Assembly: GCF_025567625.1 (NCBI RefSeq)
Contig: NZ_JAOQJC010000031.1
Span: forward strand, 1-64,000
Direction: 5' to 3'
Length of the DNA stretch: 64,000 nt
Source of the DNA: Paenibacillus sp. J5C2022
Lineage (GTDB): Bacteria; Bacillota; Bacilli; Paenibacillales; Paenibacillaceae
Shown here: positions 29,501-38,000 of the stretch, in pieces
Layout: each line of letters opens with the position of its first letter
Numbering within the stretch: position 1 is the first letter of the stretch
Made by a program: the position numbers and the translations under genes
The notes under the pieces: model-generated
What the model was told of the DNA's origin: nothing
The model's database searches: none
What the model saw: only the letters and a program-made list of their open reading frames with translations

Positions 29501-29542
29501 TCGGAAATTTATGTGGATCAATTTTATTTTGTGAAGCAATAG
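26534..29542 (+). CDS. Secreted multidomain protein with unnamed barrel-like glycosidase core, module 2
   Basis: Secreted protein of 1002 residues with signal peptide (cleavage after AAYA). Two copies of a beta-sandwich module (about 31-180 and 181-332, each with WNIQ) are followed by a FlgD-like Ig domain (about 333-430, YKLSPNNQDGLNDST). The barrel-like core has GYYLYDEP (candidate acid E559), GWLRNPTSAEIR and GYGSKGFTYFVYQ. A beta domain comes next, then a third WNIQ module at the C-terminus (about 841-1002). There is no SLH or LPXTG anchor. The core matches the SLH-anchored protein at 9362. It is the last gene of the module 2 operon, before a long terminator. It is probably an extracellular glycan-active enzyme; family and substrate are unknown. 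Confidence 0.75.
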   Translation: MKMKGEVLTVLMVLIGAFWLGTSAAYAQDDIIINDSSFTFFNGASNVADATAPDQQSARTANTNSGWNIQYMNWDFSQWKPGALYDVYVKVKVNHAVSNPSGDAFKIGVYDNTDRNHTITEKTIAASETVDDAWKEVKIGTFKPNASVNWLSFYVAGTANAAQVSDIYVDAFIFKEHKNYVIENNLFYRFNDAVNVADPMAVDNSATRMANGTGGGWNIQAKIDGSKIESGKSYTISMQVKPEREDWETSTGDMFGYMVYDLTTGTYLIDPTTVPTDASSKVVFYPQWTTAPIVIDPAHDVRVCFFPVNNAANFPSFKVDRVTLSQVPADESAAKVIHGYPYKLSPNNQDGLNDSTAISYTLATSQTVNVSVYRYNSQSTVRTLLDNMLQQSGMHSIVWDGRSDSGGIVANGLYMVKVSSGGMELLRTNVEVVAGVSLTSPQSTVQNDIPKGIFYEAGEIPYSLSDAQTYLDSTFRDISMMGADTVFLANWHAKPQAIYDETLLQAEENGLRIVGMPDAYSLFNETLYNDEHAMYAHINSVIDPVRTSSALYGYYLYDEPAADLRLADNLKDMKRILETIDPARPVLMTYVGLDRVPLHYDVERPQVLNIDPYGVGEGSAIGDFRHIYKYPGFSFEQYMDFSSLQIRKRVEDAAPMWTILQTNNTAGWLRNPTSAEIRAMTYEAIGYGSKGFTYFVYQTEVDWIGIVDENYNHTEDFATVQSLFSEIETLKPTIKNMRKIGAAATVSGGGNAYYPDADITTHEDVATGDKYLVIVNHDCINPANVTVTIDREKLGMDVASVTNMLSGDSVAFTTNSTSYTITLSNMAPGDGRLLKLAKASQVVYTGQDSAFHVNNGASKNVLDVSASDAKTAMHTITGSRTWNIQWFWDKAQFTPGAAYDLYAVVKVKYAQDTYLDANGAEHPFQPSGTAFSFGVYDLATNTYPVAEAAVTASSMENMFWHTVKIGSFVPSQTGNEVVYIMPWNNPSNISEIYVDQFYFVKQ

Positions 29543-29553
29543 GATGATAGGAG

Positions 29554-29620
29554 AAGCGCCTTATCGATAAAGAATGGAATGGCTTACATAGCCGTCCATT
29601 CTCTTATCGGAAGGCGCTTT
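29554..29620 (+). terminator. Long hairpin terminator after module 2
   Basis: AAGCGCCTT pairs with AAGGCGCTT, TCGATAA pairs with TTATCGG, and AGAATGGA pairs with TCCATTCT, with an inner TGGCT/AGCC loop. It forms an almost continuous 25-pair stem, followed by a short T run. Confidence 0.85.
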
Positions 29621-29713
29621 AGGCTTGACAGTGTCTGTACAGGTCAGCGAACGTTGCGCCTCCCGGCTCCACAATTGCGTTTTCAAATCGCTCTCGTAGT
29701 TATTTGTCGAATT

Positions 29714-29743
29714 TTGCTACTATTAAAGAGAGCAATGTACTAT
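29714..29743 (+). promoter_or_regulatory. SigA-type promoter for the REC-BTAD/hybrid kinase operon
   Basis: TTGCTA (29714-29719), an 18-base spacer and TACTAT (29738-29743), 74 bases before the gene start. A TTGACA at 29625-29630 has no partner -10. Confidence 0.5.
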
Positions 29744-29817
29744 AGTGAAGTAAGTATATTCTGCTCCGCGCTTATGATGCGGGATGGCAGCATGAAGCGT
29801 AAAGGAGACAGAAGCTG

Positions 29818-30960
29818 ATGATTCGTGTCATGCTGATTGACGATGAAGAAGATGCGCTGGATTTGTTGGAAATCTTGCTCGGTCAGATCGGGAATGTTCA
29901 GATTGCGGGCAGGTACATTAATCCGATCCAAGCGCTGGAAGAGCTGAGGCATACGACGGCAGATGCCGTATTCCTGGATATCGAGATGCCGGGGTTGAAG
30001 GGCACGGAGGCGGCTCGGCAAATAAGAAAGATCTCTCCTCATCTGTCGATCATCTTTACAACGGCGTATGAGCAATATGCGGTTGAAGCGTTCGAAATTC
30101 AATCGACCGACTATCTGCTGAAGCCGTTCACGATAGAGCGGCTGCAGAACACGATGGCGCGCATCCCGAAATCGTTGCCCGAACCCGCCGCCCCATTACC
30201 TCCGAGCGCCGGCCCTGCGGTTCGTTGTCTGGGAGGCTTCCATATTGCATTGCCCGGTGAAACGAGCAAAACGCTGACATGGAAAACGAAAAAGGAAAGG
30301 GAGCTTTGCGCGCTCCTGATTCATTACGAAGGCAGGCCGGTAAATGCCGCGACGATTATCGAAGCGCTGTGGCCGGGCTACGATTTGAACAAAGCCAAGA
30401 CGTATCTGTATACCTGTCTATCCTATCTGCGAAAAAGCTTGGCAGAGGGAGGAGAACTGATTCGGATTCGGAAAGCGGATCAAGGCTTTGCTGCGGAAAT
30501 GGACGGGCTTGCAGTTGACGTATTGAAATTCAAGCGGCTGCTGGGCAATGTTCTGGCTGATGGCAAAATGGACGACGATATGTACGATCAGATGAACGAG
30601 CTGTACCAAGGTGAATACATGGAAGCGTGTGATTTCGGCTGGGCAGCTTCCAGACAACTGGAGCTCAAATCTTCGTATATCCGGGCGCTTCGCCGATGGT
30701 ACGCGCATTATCGAAGCCGGAGCATGCCGGCGCTTGCCATCGACAGCCTGCAGAAGCTGCTGTCGTTGGCTCCCGATTCCGAGCTTGACGGGCGCGAGCT
30801 GATCAGTCTCCACCTGGAGCTGGGCAATCGCAATGAAGCTTATCGCGTCTGTCTGCAATTGGAGCAGGCGGTGCGCGTTCAATTGGGCGCGGAGCTGGAG
30901 GAAGAGACGCAGCGGCTGCTCCGGCACACGATGGAGAAGACGGAGCGGTTATCCCGATGA
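29818..30960 (+). CDS. Response regulator with winged-helix and BTAD domain
   Basis: Cytoplasmic regulator of 380 residues. The receiver is LytR/AlgR-like, with DDEE near residue 8, phospho-acceptor D54 (FLDIEMPG) and the conserved K near residue 101 (LLKPF). A winged-helix segment follows (TKKERELCALLIHYEGRPV; ALWPGYD), then a bacterial transcriptional activation domain (BTAD) of TPR-like helices (about 220-380), as in SARP regulators. ATG 29818 follows AAGGAG. The stop overlaps the kinase start (ATGA, 30957-30960), so it is the kinase's cognate partner. Targets could include the SLH gene beyond the repeat array, but that is inference. Confidence 0.9.
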   Translation: MIRVMLIDDEEDALDLLEILLGQIGNVQIAGRYINPIQALEELRHTTADAVFLDIEMPGLKGTEAARQIRKISPHLSIIFTTAYEQYAVEAFEIQSTDYLLKPFTIERLQNTMARIPKSLPEPAAPLPPSAGPAVRCLGGFHIALPGETSKTLTWKTKKERELCALLIHYEGRPVNAATIIEALWPGYDLNKAKTYLYTCLSYLRKSLAEGGELIRIRKADQGFAAEMDGLAVDVLKFKRLLGNVLADGKMDDDMYDQMNELYQGEYMEACDFGWAASRQLELKSSYIRALRRWYAHYRSRSMPALAIDSLQKLLSLAPDSELDGRELISLHLELGNRNEAYRVCLQLEQAVRVQLGAELEEETQRLLRHTMEKTERLSR

Positions 30961-33900
30961 GTCGGAAATTGGCGGCGCTGTTTATCACAATAGCTTTGTT
31001 GTTCGCAGTCTACGGGTTGCTGCTGACTTACGCCTCTCTTCACAAGAAGCCCATGCCTGTTGCCCAAAACGGAGTTATAGACCTGACCGAATGGGCATTT
31101 CAAGAGAACGGCGTCGTTCGGCTGGACGGGCAATGGGAGTTCTATCCCCATCAGCTCCTCTCCCGGCAGTCCTCTCCCATATCCGTTGCCGCAGAGGGAG
31201 CGGCGCCCGAGTGGATACAGGTTCCCGGGTCATGGAGCGCACAGATGGAGACGCTGGGCATCGCGACCTACCGGCTGCAGCTCCTGATCGACGACGCAAG
31301 CGCGGTATATGGACTGAAGACGGCTTCGATCCTCCTCTCCAATCGGCTTATCGTCAACGGTCAGGTTGTGGGCTCCAGCGGCATTCCGGACGAGAGGGAG
31401 CATTACCAGGCGCTTAACAAGCCGTATGTCAGCTACTTCACGCTGAAGCCGGGCCGGAACGAAATTCTCATCGAAGCGGCCAACCATGAATTTCGGGTTG
31501 GAAGCGGAATTGGCGAATCGCTTCGCTTCGGCAAGGCCGAGCAAATAGCCAAGCTGCGCGACCGGGCGACGGCCCATGACTGGATCACGTTAACCGCTTT
31601 CCTCATTATGGGGCTGTATTTTATCGGATTGTTCTCCCAGCGCAGAAATGACCATTCCCTCATTGTCTTCGGCCTTGTCTGCTTATTTATCGCCGCGTTT
31701 ACAAGCGTCAGCGGCGAGAGGGTTTTGTTCGATGCGGTCGGCGCGATTCCGTTCTGGCTTTATTTTCGCATCCAGATGGTGCTGACGGTTGGCGTAGGAG
31801 CGGGTTTCTTCTTGTATGTATATACCGCTTTCCGGCCTTACACTTTCAAATGGCTTACGCAAGGCGGAATGGTTGCAGGGGCTGTCTTGATCGCGCTGAA
31901 TGCCGGCTTCGCCTCTCAGATTACGACGGGACCGTTTCGACTTCTGACGTCGCTATACGTGACGTTCGCGTTGCTGTACGCTACGTATGTGTTTGTCTAC
32001 GCGGTCCTGCACAAAGTGGCGGGCAGCCGGTATTTGGCCGTGGCTGCCCTGGCTTTGAATGCACTGGTGCTGAACCAGAATATGAACGTGTATTTCGGCG
32101 TGCCGATCTATACGCTGGCGCCGATCGAACCTTTTCTCGTGTTGCTGATGCTGGCGCTTCTGATGTCCCTCCGGTTTTCGAACGCATTCCAAAAAATCGA
32201 GGAGTTATCCGGGAAATTGCTGCAGGCGGACAGGATGAAGGATGACTTTCTGGCCCGTACTTCGCATGAATTCAAGACACCCCTGCACGGCGTCATGAAT
32301 ATATCCCGGTCCATGCTGGACGATACTGCGAATCCGCCAACGGGCGAGCAACGGGAGAAGCTGCAGCTCGTGACCGATATTACAAGGAAGCTGTCGCAGC
32401 TTGTCTACGACATTCTGGACTTGTCCAAGCTGAAGCAAGGCGAGCTCAGAATCGTACCGTCGCCGATCGACGTTCGCGCGGTCGCGGAGATTCAGGTGCG
32501 CTTCTATTCCTACCTCTGTACAGAGAAGGATAATCAACTGATCAACCAGGTGCCTGCGGGGCTGTCTTATGCGTATGCGGATGAAATTCGGCTGGGTCAG
32601 ATCATCGGGAATTTGCTGGACAACGCAATCAAGCATACGGAGAACGGCACAATTGCCATTGCCGGGAGGGAACGAGGAGGCATGCTCGAAATCAAGGTGC
32701 GGGACACCGGTGCGGGAATTGAGCCGGAGGATTTGCCGCATATTTTCGAGCCGTTCAAGTCGTCGGAGGGAGCGCCGCAGCGAAGCTTCGGACTGGGGCT
32801 GTCGATCGCGAAGCAACTGGTTGAGCTGCAAGGAGGCACTCTATCGGTAAGTTCCATGACCGGTGTCGGTACCAGCTTTACGTTCACGCTTCCCGTTGCC
32901 GAAGAACGGCAAGAAGCGTCGATGTCCTTGGCCTATTCGACGGCGTCTCAAGCCGCGTCCAAGGAAAATGAATATTCCTTTGCAACGCCCTATGTGACGA
33001 ATGCCGATGGCAAGCGTACGGTGTTGATCGTCGACGATCAATATGTGAATCTGAAGGTTTTATTGGATGCGCTGCAGACGCTGGATTATCGCGTCATCGC
33101 GGTCAAAAACGGGTATGAGGCGCTGGAGCAGATCGACCAATCGGGCAGAATTGATCTCGTTATTCTGGATATGATGATGCCGGGCATGTCGGGATACGAA
33201 GTGTGTCAGGAGATCCGCAGGCACTATTCGCTGCTGGAGCTGCCCGTCCTGATGGTAACTGCTGCTATTCAACCTCAAGATAAGGTAGCGGCGTTCCAGG
33301 CGGGCGCCAACGATTATTTGCCGAAGCCGTTTGACCTGGAGGAGCTAAAGGCCAGAATCGGCAGCTTGCTTGCCATGAAGGAGTCGCTGGGCCGAGCGGT
33401 TCATATGGAGGTGGCGTTCCTGCAATCGCAGATCAAGCCTCATTTTCTGTATAACGTGCTGAACAGCATCGTTGCATCCAGTTATACGGACATCGAGCGC
33501 GCGAGGAAGATGATTGCAGCGCTTGCCGATTACTTGCGGGGAAGCTTCCGCTTCAGCAATGCGGAGGAACGTATCGGATTCGCAGAGGAATTAAGCCTTA
33601 TTCGGACGTATGTGGAGATCGAGCGGGCCCGATTCAGGGATCGCATTCGCTTCGAATGCGTGATCGAAGAGGCTGCCTATAGCCTGCGAATCCCTCCGCT
33701 CCTGCTGCAGCCGCTGGTCGAGAATGCCATTCGTCACGGCGTCGGCGATCGTATCGAAGGCGGAACCGTGAGGATGACGGCGGAGAAGTCGGACGGGCAG
33801 TGGGTGTTCGTCGTGTCCGACGACGGCGTCGGAATTCCGCTCGAGCGCTTGAAGACGCTGCTTGAACGAACCGGCGAAGAGGGAGTGGAAGGAGTCGGCT

Positions 33901-34013
33901 TGCGGAATATCAACAAACGGCTGAAATTCGAATACGGAACTTCGCTGGAGATTGCGAGCGAGCTGGGATCCGGAACCACAGTCGCCATTCGCATTCCCGT
34001 CTCCCGGATCTGA
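30957..34013 (+). CDS. 7TMR-DISM hybrid histidine kinase with two kinase cores
   Basis: Sensor kinase of 1018 residues. An N-terminal anchor is followed by an extracellular 7TMR-DISM-type beta domain (WEFYPHQLL; about 40-205) and seven membrane segments (about 211-405). A HisKA core (TSHEFKTPLHG, H437) and its ATPase (DNAIKHTENG) come next, then a receiver (D738, LDMMMPGMSG). Last is a second LytS/YesM-type core (IKPHFLYNVLNSI, H829) with its own ATPase (LVENAIRHGV). It starts in the ATGA overlap with the REC-BTAD gene. Having both a classical and a LytS-type core in one chain implies internal phosphotransfer or two outputs. It is followed by a terminator and the 51-bp repeat array. Confidence 0.9.
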   Translation: MSRKLAALFITIALLFAVYGLLLTYASLHKKPMPVAQNGVIDLTEWAFQENGVVRLDGQWEFYPHQLLSRQSSPISVAAEGAAPEWIQVPGSWSAQMETLGIATYRLQLLIDDASAVYGLKTASILLSNRLIVNGQVVGSSGIPDEREHYQALNKPYVSYFTLKPGRNEILIEAANHEFRVGSGIGESLRFGKAEQIAKLRDRATAHDWITLTAFLIMGLYFIGLFSQRRNDHSLIVFGLVCLFIAAFTSVSGERVLFDAVGAIPFWLYFRIQMVLTVGVGAGFFLYVYTAFRPYTFKWLTQGGMVAGAVLIALNAGFASQITTGPFRLLTSLYVTFALLYATYVFVYAVLHKVAGSRYLAVAALALNALVLNQNMNVYFGVPIYTLAPIEPFLVLLMLALLMSLRFSNAFQKIEELSGKLLQADRMKDDFLARTSHEFKTPLHGVMNISRSMLDDTANPPTGEQREKLQLVTDITRKLSQLVYDILDLSKLKQGELRIVPSPIDVRAVAEIQVRFYSYLCTEKDNQLINQVPAGLSYAYADEIRLGQIIGNLLDNAIKHTENGTIAIAGRERGGMLEIKVRDTGAGIEPEDLPHIFEPFKSSEGAPQRSFGLGLSIAKQLVELQGGTLSVSSMTGVGTSFTFTLPVAEERQEASMSLAYSTASQAASKENEYSFATPYVTNADGKRTVLIVDDQYVNLKVLLDALQTLDYRVIAVKNGYEALEQIDQSGRIDLVILDMMMPGMSGYEVCQEIRRHYSLLELPVLMVTAAIQPQDKVAAFQAGANDYLPKPFDLEELKARIGSLLAMKESLGRAVHMEVAFLQSQIKPHFLYNVLNSIVASSYTDIERARKMIAALADYLRGSFRFSNAEERIGFAEELSLIRTYVEIERARFRDRIRFECVIEEAAYSLRIPPLLLQPLVENAIRHGVGDRIEGGTVRMTAEKSDGQWVFVVSDDGVGIPLERLKTLLERTGEEGVEGVGLRNINKRLKFEYGTSLEIASELGSGTTVAIRIPVSRI

Positions 34014-34035
34014 CGAGCCATACTTTAATCGCGAC

Positions 34036-34070
34036 AAGGTCTCATCGTTTATCGATGGGGCCTTTTTTTG
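34036..34070 (+). terminator. Terminator after the hybrid kinase
   Basis: AAGG-CTCATCG pairs with CGATGGG-CCTT around a TTTA loop (one G-T pair), followed by seven Ts. Confidence 0.8.
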
Positions 34071-34081
34071 TATGTAAGCTT

Positions 34082-34940
34082 CGAAAAGGGGCATACGAGT
34101 TGGATTAGTGTATGAATCCTACATTAGAGCTCGAAAAGGGGCGTGCGAGCTAGATTAGTGTATGAATCCTACATTAGAGCTCTGAAAAGGGGCGTGCGAG
34201 CTAGATTAGTGTATGAATCCTACACTGGAGCTCCGAAAAGGGGCATGCGAGCTAGATTAGTGTATGAATCCTACACTGGAGCTGTGAAAAGGGGCGTGCG
34301 AGCTAGAATAGTGTATGAATCCTACACTGGAGCTCCGAAAAGGGGCATGCGAGCTAGATTAGTGTATGAATCCTACACTGGAGCTCCGAAAAGGGGCATG
34401 CGAACTAGAATAGTGTATGAATCCTACACTGGAGCGCCGAAAAGGGGCATACGAGTTGGATTAGTGTATGAATCCTACACTGGAGCGCCGAAAAGGGGCA
34501 TGCGAACTAGATTAGTGTATGAATCCTACACTGGAGCTCCGAAAAGGGGCATGCGAACTAGATTAGTGTATGAATCCTACACTGGAGCTCCGAAAAGGGG
34601 CGTGCGAGCTAGACTAGTGTATGAATCCTACACTGGAGCTCCGAAAAGGGGCGTGCGAGCTAGATTAGTGTATGAATCCTACACTGGAGCTCCGAAAAGG
34701 GGCGTGCGAGCTAGATTAGTGTATGAATCCTACACTGGAGCTCCGAAAAGGGGCATGCGAGCTAGACTAGTGTATGAATCCTACACTGGAGCTCCGAAAA
34801 GGGGCATGCGAGCTAGATTAGTGTATGAATCCTACACTGGAGCTCCGAAAAGGGGCGTGCGAGCTAGATTAGTGTATGAATCCTACACTGGAGCTCCGAA
34901 AAGGGGCATGCGAACTAGATTAGTGTATGAATCCTACACC
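34082..34940 (+). repeat. Array of 17 tandem 51-bp hairpin-forming repeats
   Basis: Seventeen head-to-tail copies of a 51-base unit. Each carries GAAAAGGGG, then RTGCGARCT, then the near-invariant core AGTGTATGAATCCTACACT. The unit folds as a hairpin: GAGCT with AGCTC (outer), a small AGA bulge, TTAGTGTA with TACACTGG (inner, two T-G pairs) and loop TGAATCC. The first two copies carry CATTAG instead of CACTGG, and the pairing survives. The junction after copy 1 is one base short; the last copy stops within the core. Because 51 is divisible by 3, one frame stays open from 34143 to 34958, but there is no ribosome site and copy 1 is out of frame, so coding is doubtful. There are no spacers, so it is not CRISPR. 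Confidence 0.9.
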
Positions 34941-35064
34941 GTCAGTCGTATTTCTTAGCGAAACATGTCGGTTTTTAAGGTTTTTTTAATGTGCCGTCGA
35001 TTATGCTGGGCTGGAATATGCGGACACAGCGACTGAACGATAACACGGAGAGGACGGATGCATA

Positions 35065-38000
35065 GTGGTTCCGGCAATGAGAGCAAGCAAGAAATATGAG
35101 AGTATTCGAAAAAAAGTCTGTTTATTACTTGCTTTTATTCTTTTCATTCCGCTCATATCGATTGGAGGCACGGCTTCGGCGGCGTCTGCTGGCTGGTCGA
35201 TAATAGATGGCAACGGAGTCAACGGGATTAATGCTAACCCGAATTACAAAGCGGAGAATCCGGCCATGGTCGAATGGAACGGAGAGGTTTATGTGGCATG
35301 GCAAGAAAGAGGCACCCAGAACAGCATAAACCAAATCAGAGTCAAGAAATATAATGAAACGGGTTGGGTAAGCGTCGACGGCAATGGGCCGAACGGATTG
35401 AATGTGGATGTCTCCAAAGTTGCTTCACGGCCTGCTATGGCCGTGTACGACGGTTCATTGTATATCATATGGAAGGAAATGGAGACACCGTCCATTGGCC
35501 AAATTCGGATCAAGAAATATGACGGCTTAAGCTGGACCAGTGCCGAAGGCAACAGCTCGGTCGGAATCAATGTGGATGCTTCCAAGACGGCCGACTTTCC
35601 CGCGCTGGCTGTATACAGAGGTGATCTGTATGCGACATGGTCAGAAGCGAGCCAAATTCGAGTCAAGAAATACGACGGTGTCGAGTGGACGAGCGTTGAC
35701 GGCGGCGGAACGAACGGTTTAAATATTATATCGGCTGCTAACGCAGCATTTCCTGTTATGGCAGTAATGGGCGATGATTTATATTTGGTGTGGTCTGAAG
35801 TGTCCGGGGCCAATTATCAACTCCGAGTGAAAAGGTATAACGGTCAAAGCTGGGAATTGATTGACGGCGGTGGAAGCGGCTTGAATATGCGCAGCTGGTG
35901 CAGTGCACTCTACCCATCGGCAACCGTCATCGGCAATGCTCTGTATGTGGGATGGCACGAACCTATTAGCGGTCTCTACGGCACGGATGATCAAATAAGA
36001 GTTAAAAAGTTTGAGGAGGGCGTCTGGTCGAGCATAGATGGCGGCGGAGAACAGGGCATAAATGTGAGTCCTTATTTTCGCGCGTATTATGTTGAAATGG
36101 CAGCAATCCATAACGAATTGTATGCAATATGGACAGAAAATACAGGGACTTTTGTAAATGGGAAATATGTTTTTAAAATACGCGTGAAGAAATATGACGG
36201 AACGAAGTGGACGAACGCCGAGGACGGTAGAAACGGCTTGAATGTGGATGGAGCAAGACCTGCATTTTATCCTGCGGTAACGGTGCTTGACGGCGCTTTA
36301 TATGTAGCGTGGCAGGAACAGAACGGCACAGAAGAGCAAGTGCGGGTAGCCCAATATTCGCCTCCGCCTCCGCCTGCCGTCAACAGTGTCAGCGTTAGCC
36401 CGGGTACCGCTAACATCGCGCGGGGAGCCGGCGGTCAACTTACTGCTGAAGTTGATGTGGTGGGCGGCGCCGCGACAACGGTGACATGGAGCAGCAGCGA
36501 CGCTGCCAATAAGGTGCAAGTGAGCGGAACCGGCTACGTTACTGTAGCATCGGACGCAGAGCTAGGTGATTACACAATTACCGCCACCTCGACGGCAGAC
36601 AGCAGCAAGACGGGGACGGCGACGATCACGGTTACTTATGCGCCGTCCGTGAACGGCGTAACCGTCACTCCGGACAGCGCAAGCGTCATGCAAGGAGAAA
36701 GCCGCCAACTCTCAGCGACAGTAGACACAGTGGGCGGCGCCGCGACAACGGTGACATGGAGCAGCAGCGACGCTGACAATAAGGTGCAAGTGAGCGGAAC
36801 CGGCTACGTTACTGTAGCATCGGACGCAGAGCTAGGTGATTACACAATTACCGCCACCTCGACGGCAGACAGCAGCAAGACGGGGACGGCGACGATCACG
36901 GTTACTTATGCGCCGGCTGTGAACGGCGTAACCGTCACTCCGGACAGCGCAAGCGTCATGCAAGGAGAAAGCCGTCAACTCGCAGCGACAGTAGACACAG
37001 TGGGAGGCGCCGCGACAATGGTGACATGGAGCAGCAGCGACGCTGACCATAAGGTGACGGTGGACGAGACGGGGAATGTGACGGTCGCAGTGGATGCGAC
37101 ACCGGGGGTTTATACGATTACCGCCACCTCGACGGCAGACAGCAGCAAGACGGGGACGTCGACGATCACCGTTACCGCAGCGCCTACCTACACGATTGCT
37201 TCTATAGCGAATCAAACGTTAACGGCACTTACTCAAGGATATGCGTCCGGCACGCAAGACGCCCAAACAATTCCCGTCACGAATACGGGCACAGGCCATT
37301 TGACGAACCTGTCGGTTACGATTAGCGGTGCAAATGCCAACGATTTTGAGATTACGCAGCCGGGTTCATCCTTGAATAGCAATGAATCGACAAGCTTTAC
37401 GATACAAGCACAAGACAGCTTGCAGGCAGGCACCTACACGGTGACGGTCACGGTATCGGCGGATCAGATGACAGCTGTAACCTTTACCGTCTCACAATCC
37501 GTAAACTTGCCGAATGCTCCTGCCAATCCGCAAAGTCTGACTGCTGTCGGTGGCAATCGTCAAGCTGTATTGAATTGGAATACAGTAATGGGAGCAACCT
37601 ATTACAACATCTATATCGCGACATCACCAGGCCAATATATCGAGTCTGAAGCTGCGACGGTTACTTCTGCTACCTACAACATACTGAACCTGATTAACGG
37701 CACCACTTATTACTTTACGGTGAAGGCCGGCAACGAAGGCGGTTTGAGTGCGATGTCGAATGAGGCAAGCGCGACTCCGGCAACCGTTCCGGCAGCGCCG
37801 ACACATATGACGGCAATTGCGGGGGACGGACAAGCAACCGTTACTTTTACAGCTCCAGCTGATGACGGCGGAAGTCCGATTACGGGATATGAGGTGACGG
37901 CAGCTCCAGGGAGTGTGGTTGTATCCAATTCGTCTAGTCCGATTGTCGTTACAGGCTTAAGCAACGGTACGAGCTACACCTTTACGGTTAAGGCGATTAA

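Noticed and set aside
34082..34940. CRISPR array
   Set aside because: Units abut without variable spacers and no cas genes are present.
34143..34958. 271-residue frame of 17-residue repeats as a protein gene
   Set aside because: It is the open frame of a 51-bp array divisible by 3. Copy 1 is out of frame and no ribosome site precedes it, and the hairpin structure explains the pattern better.
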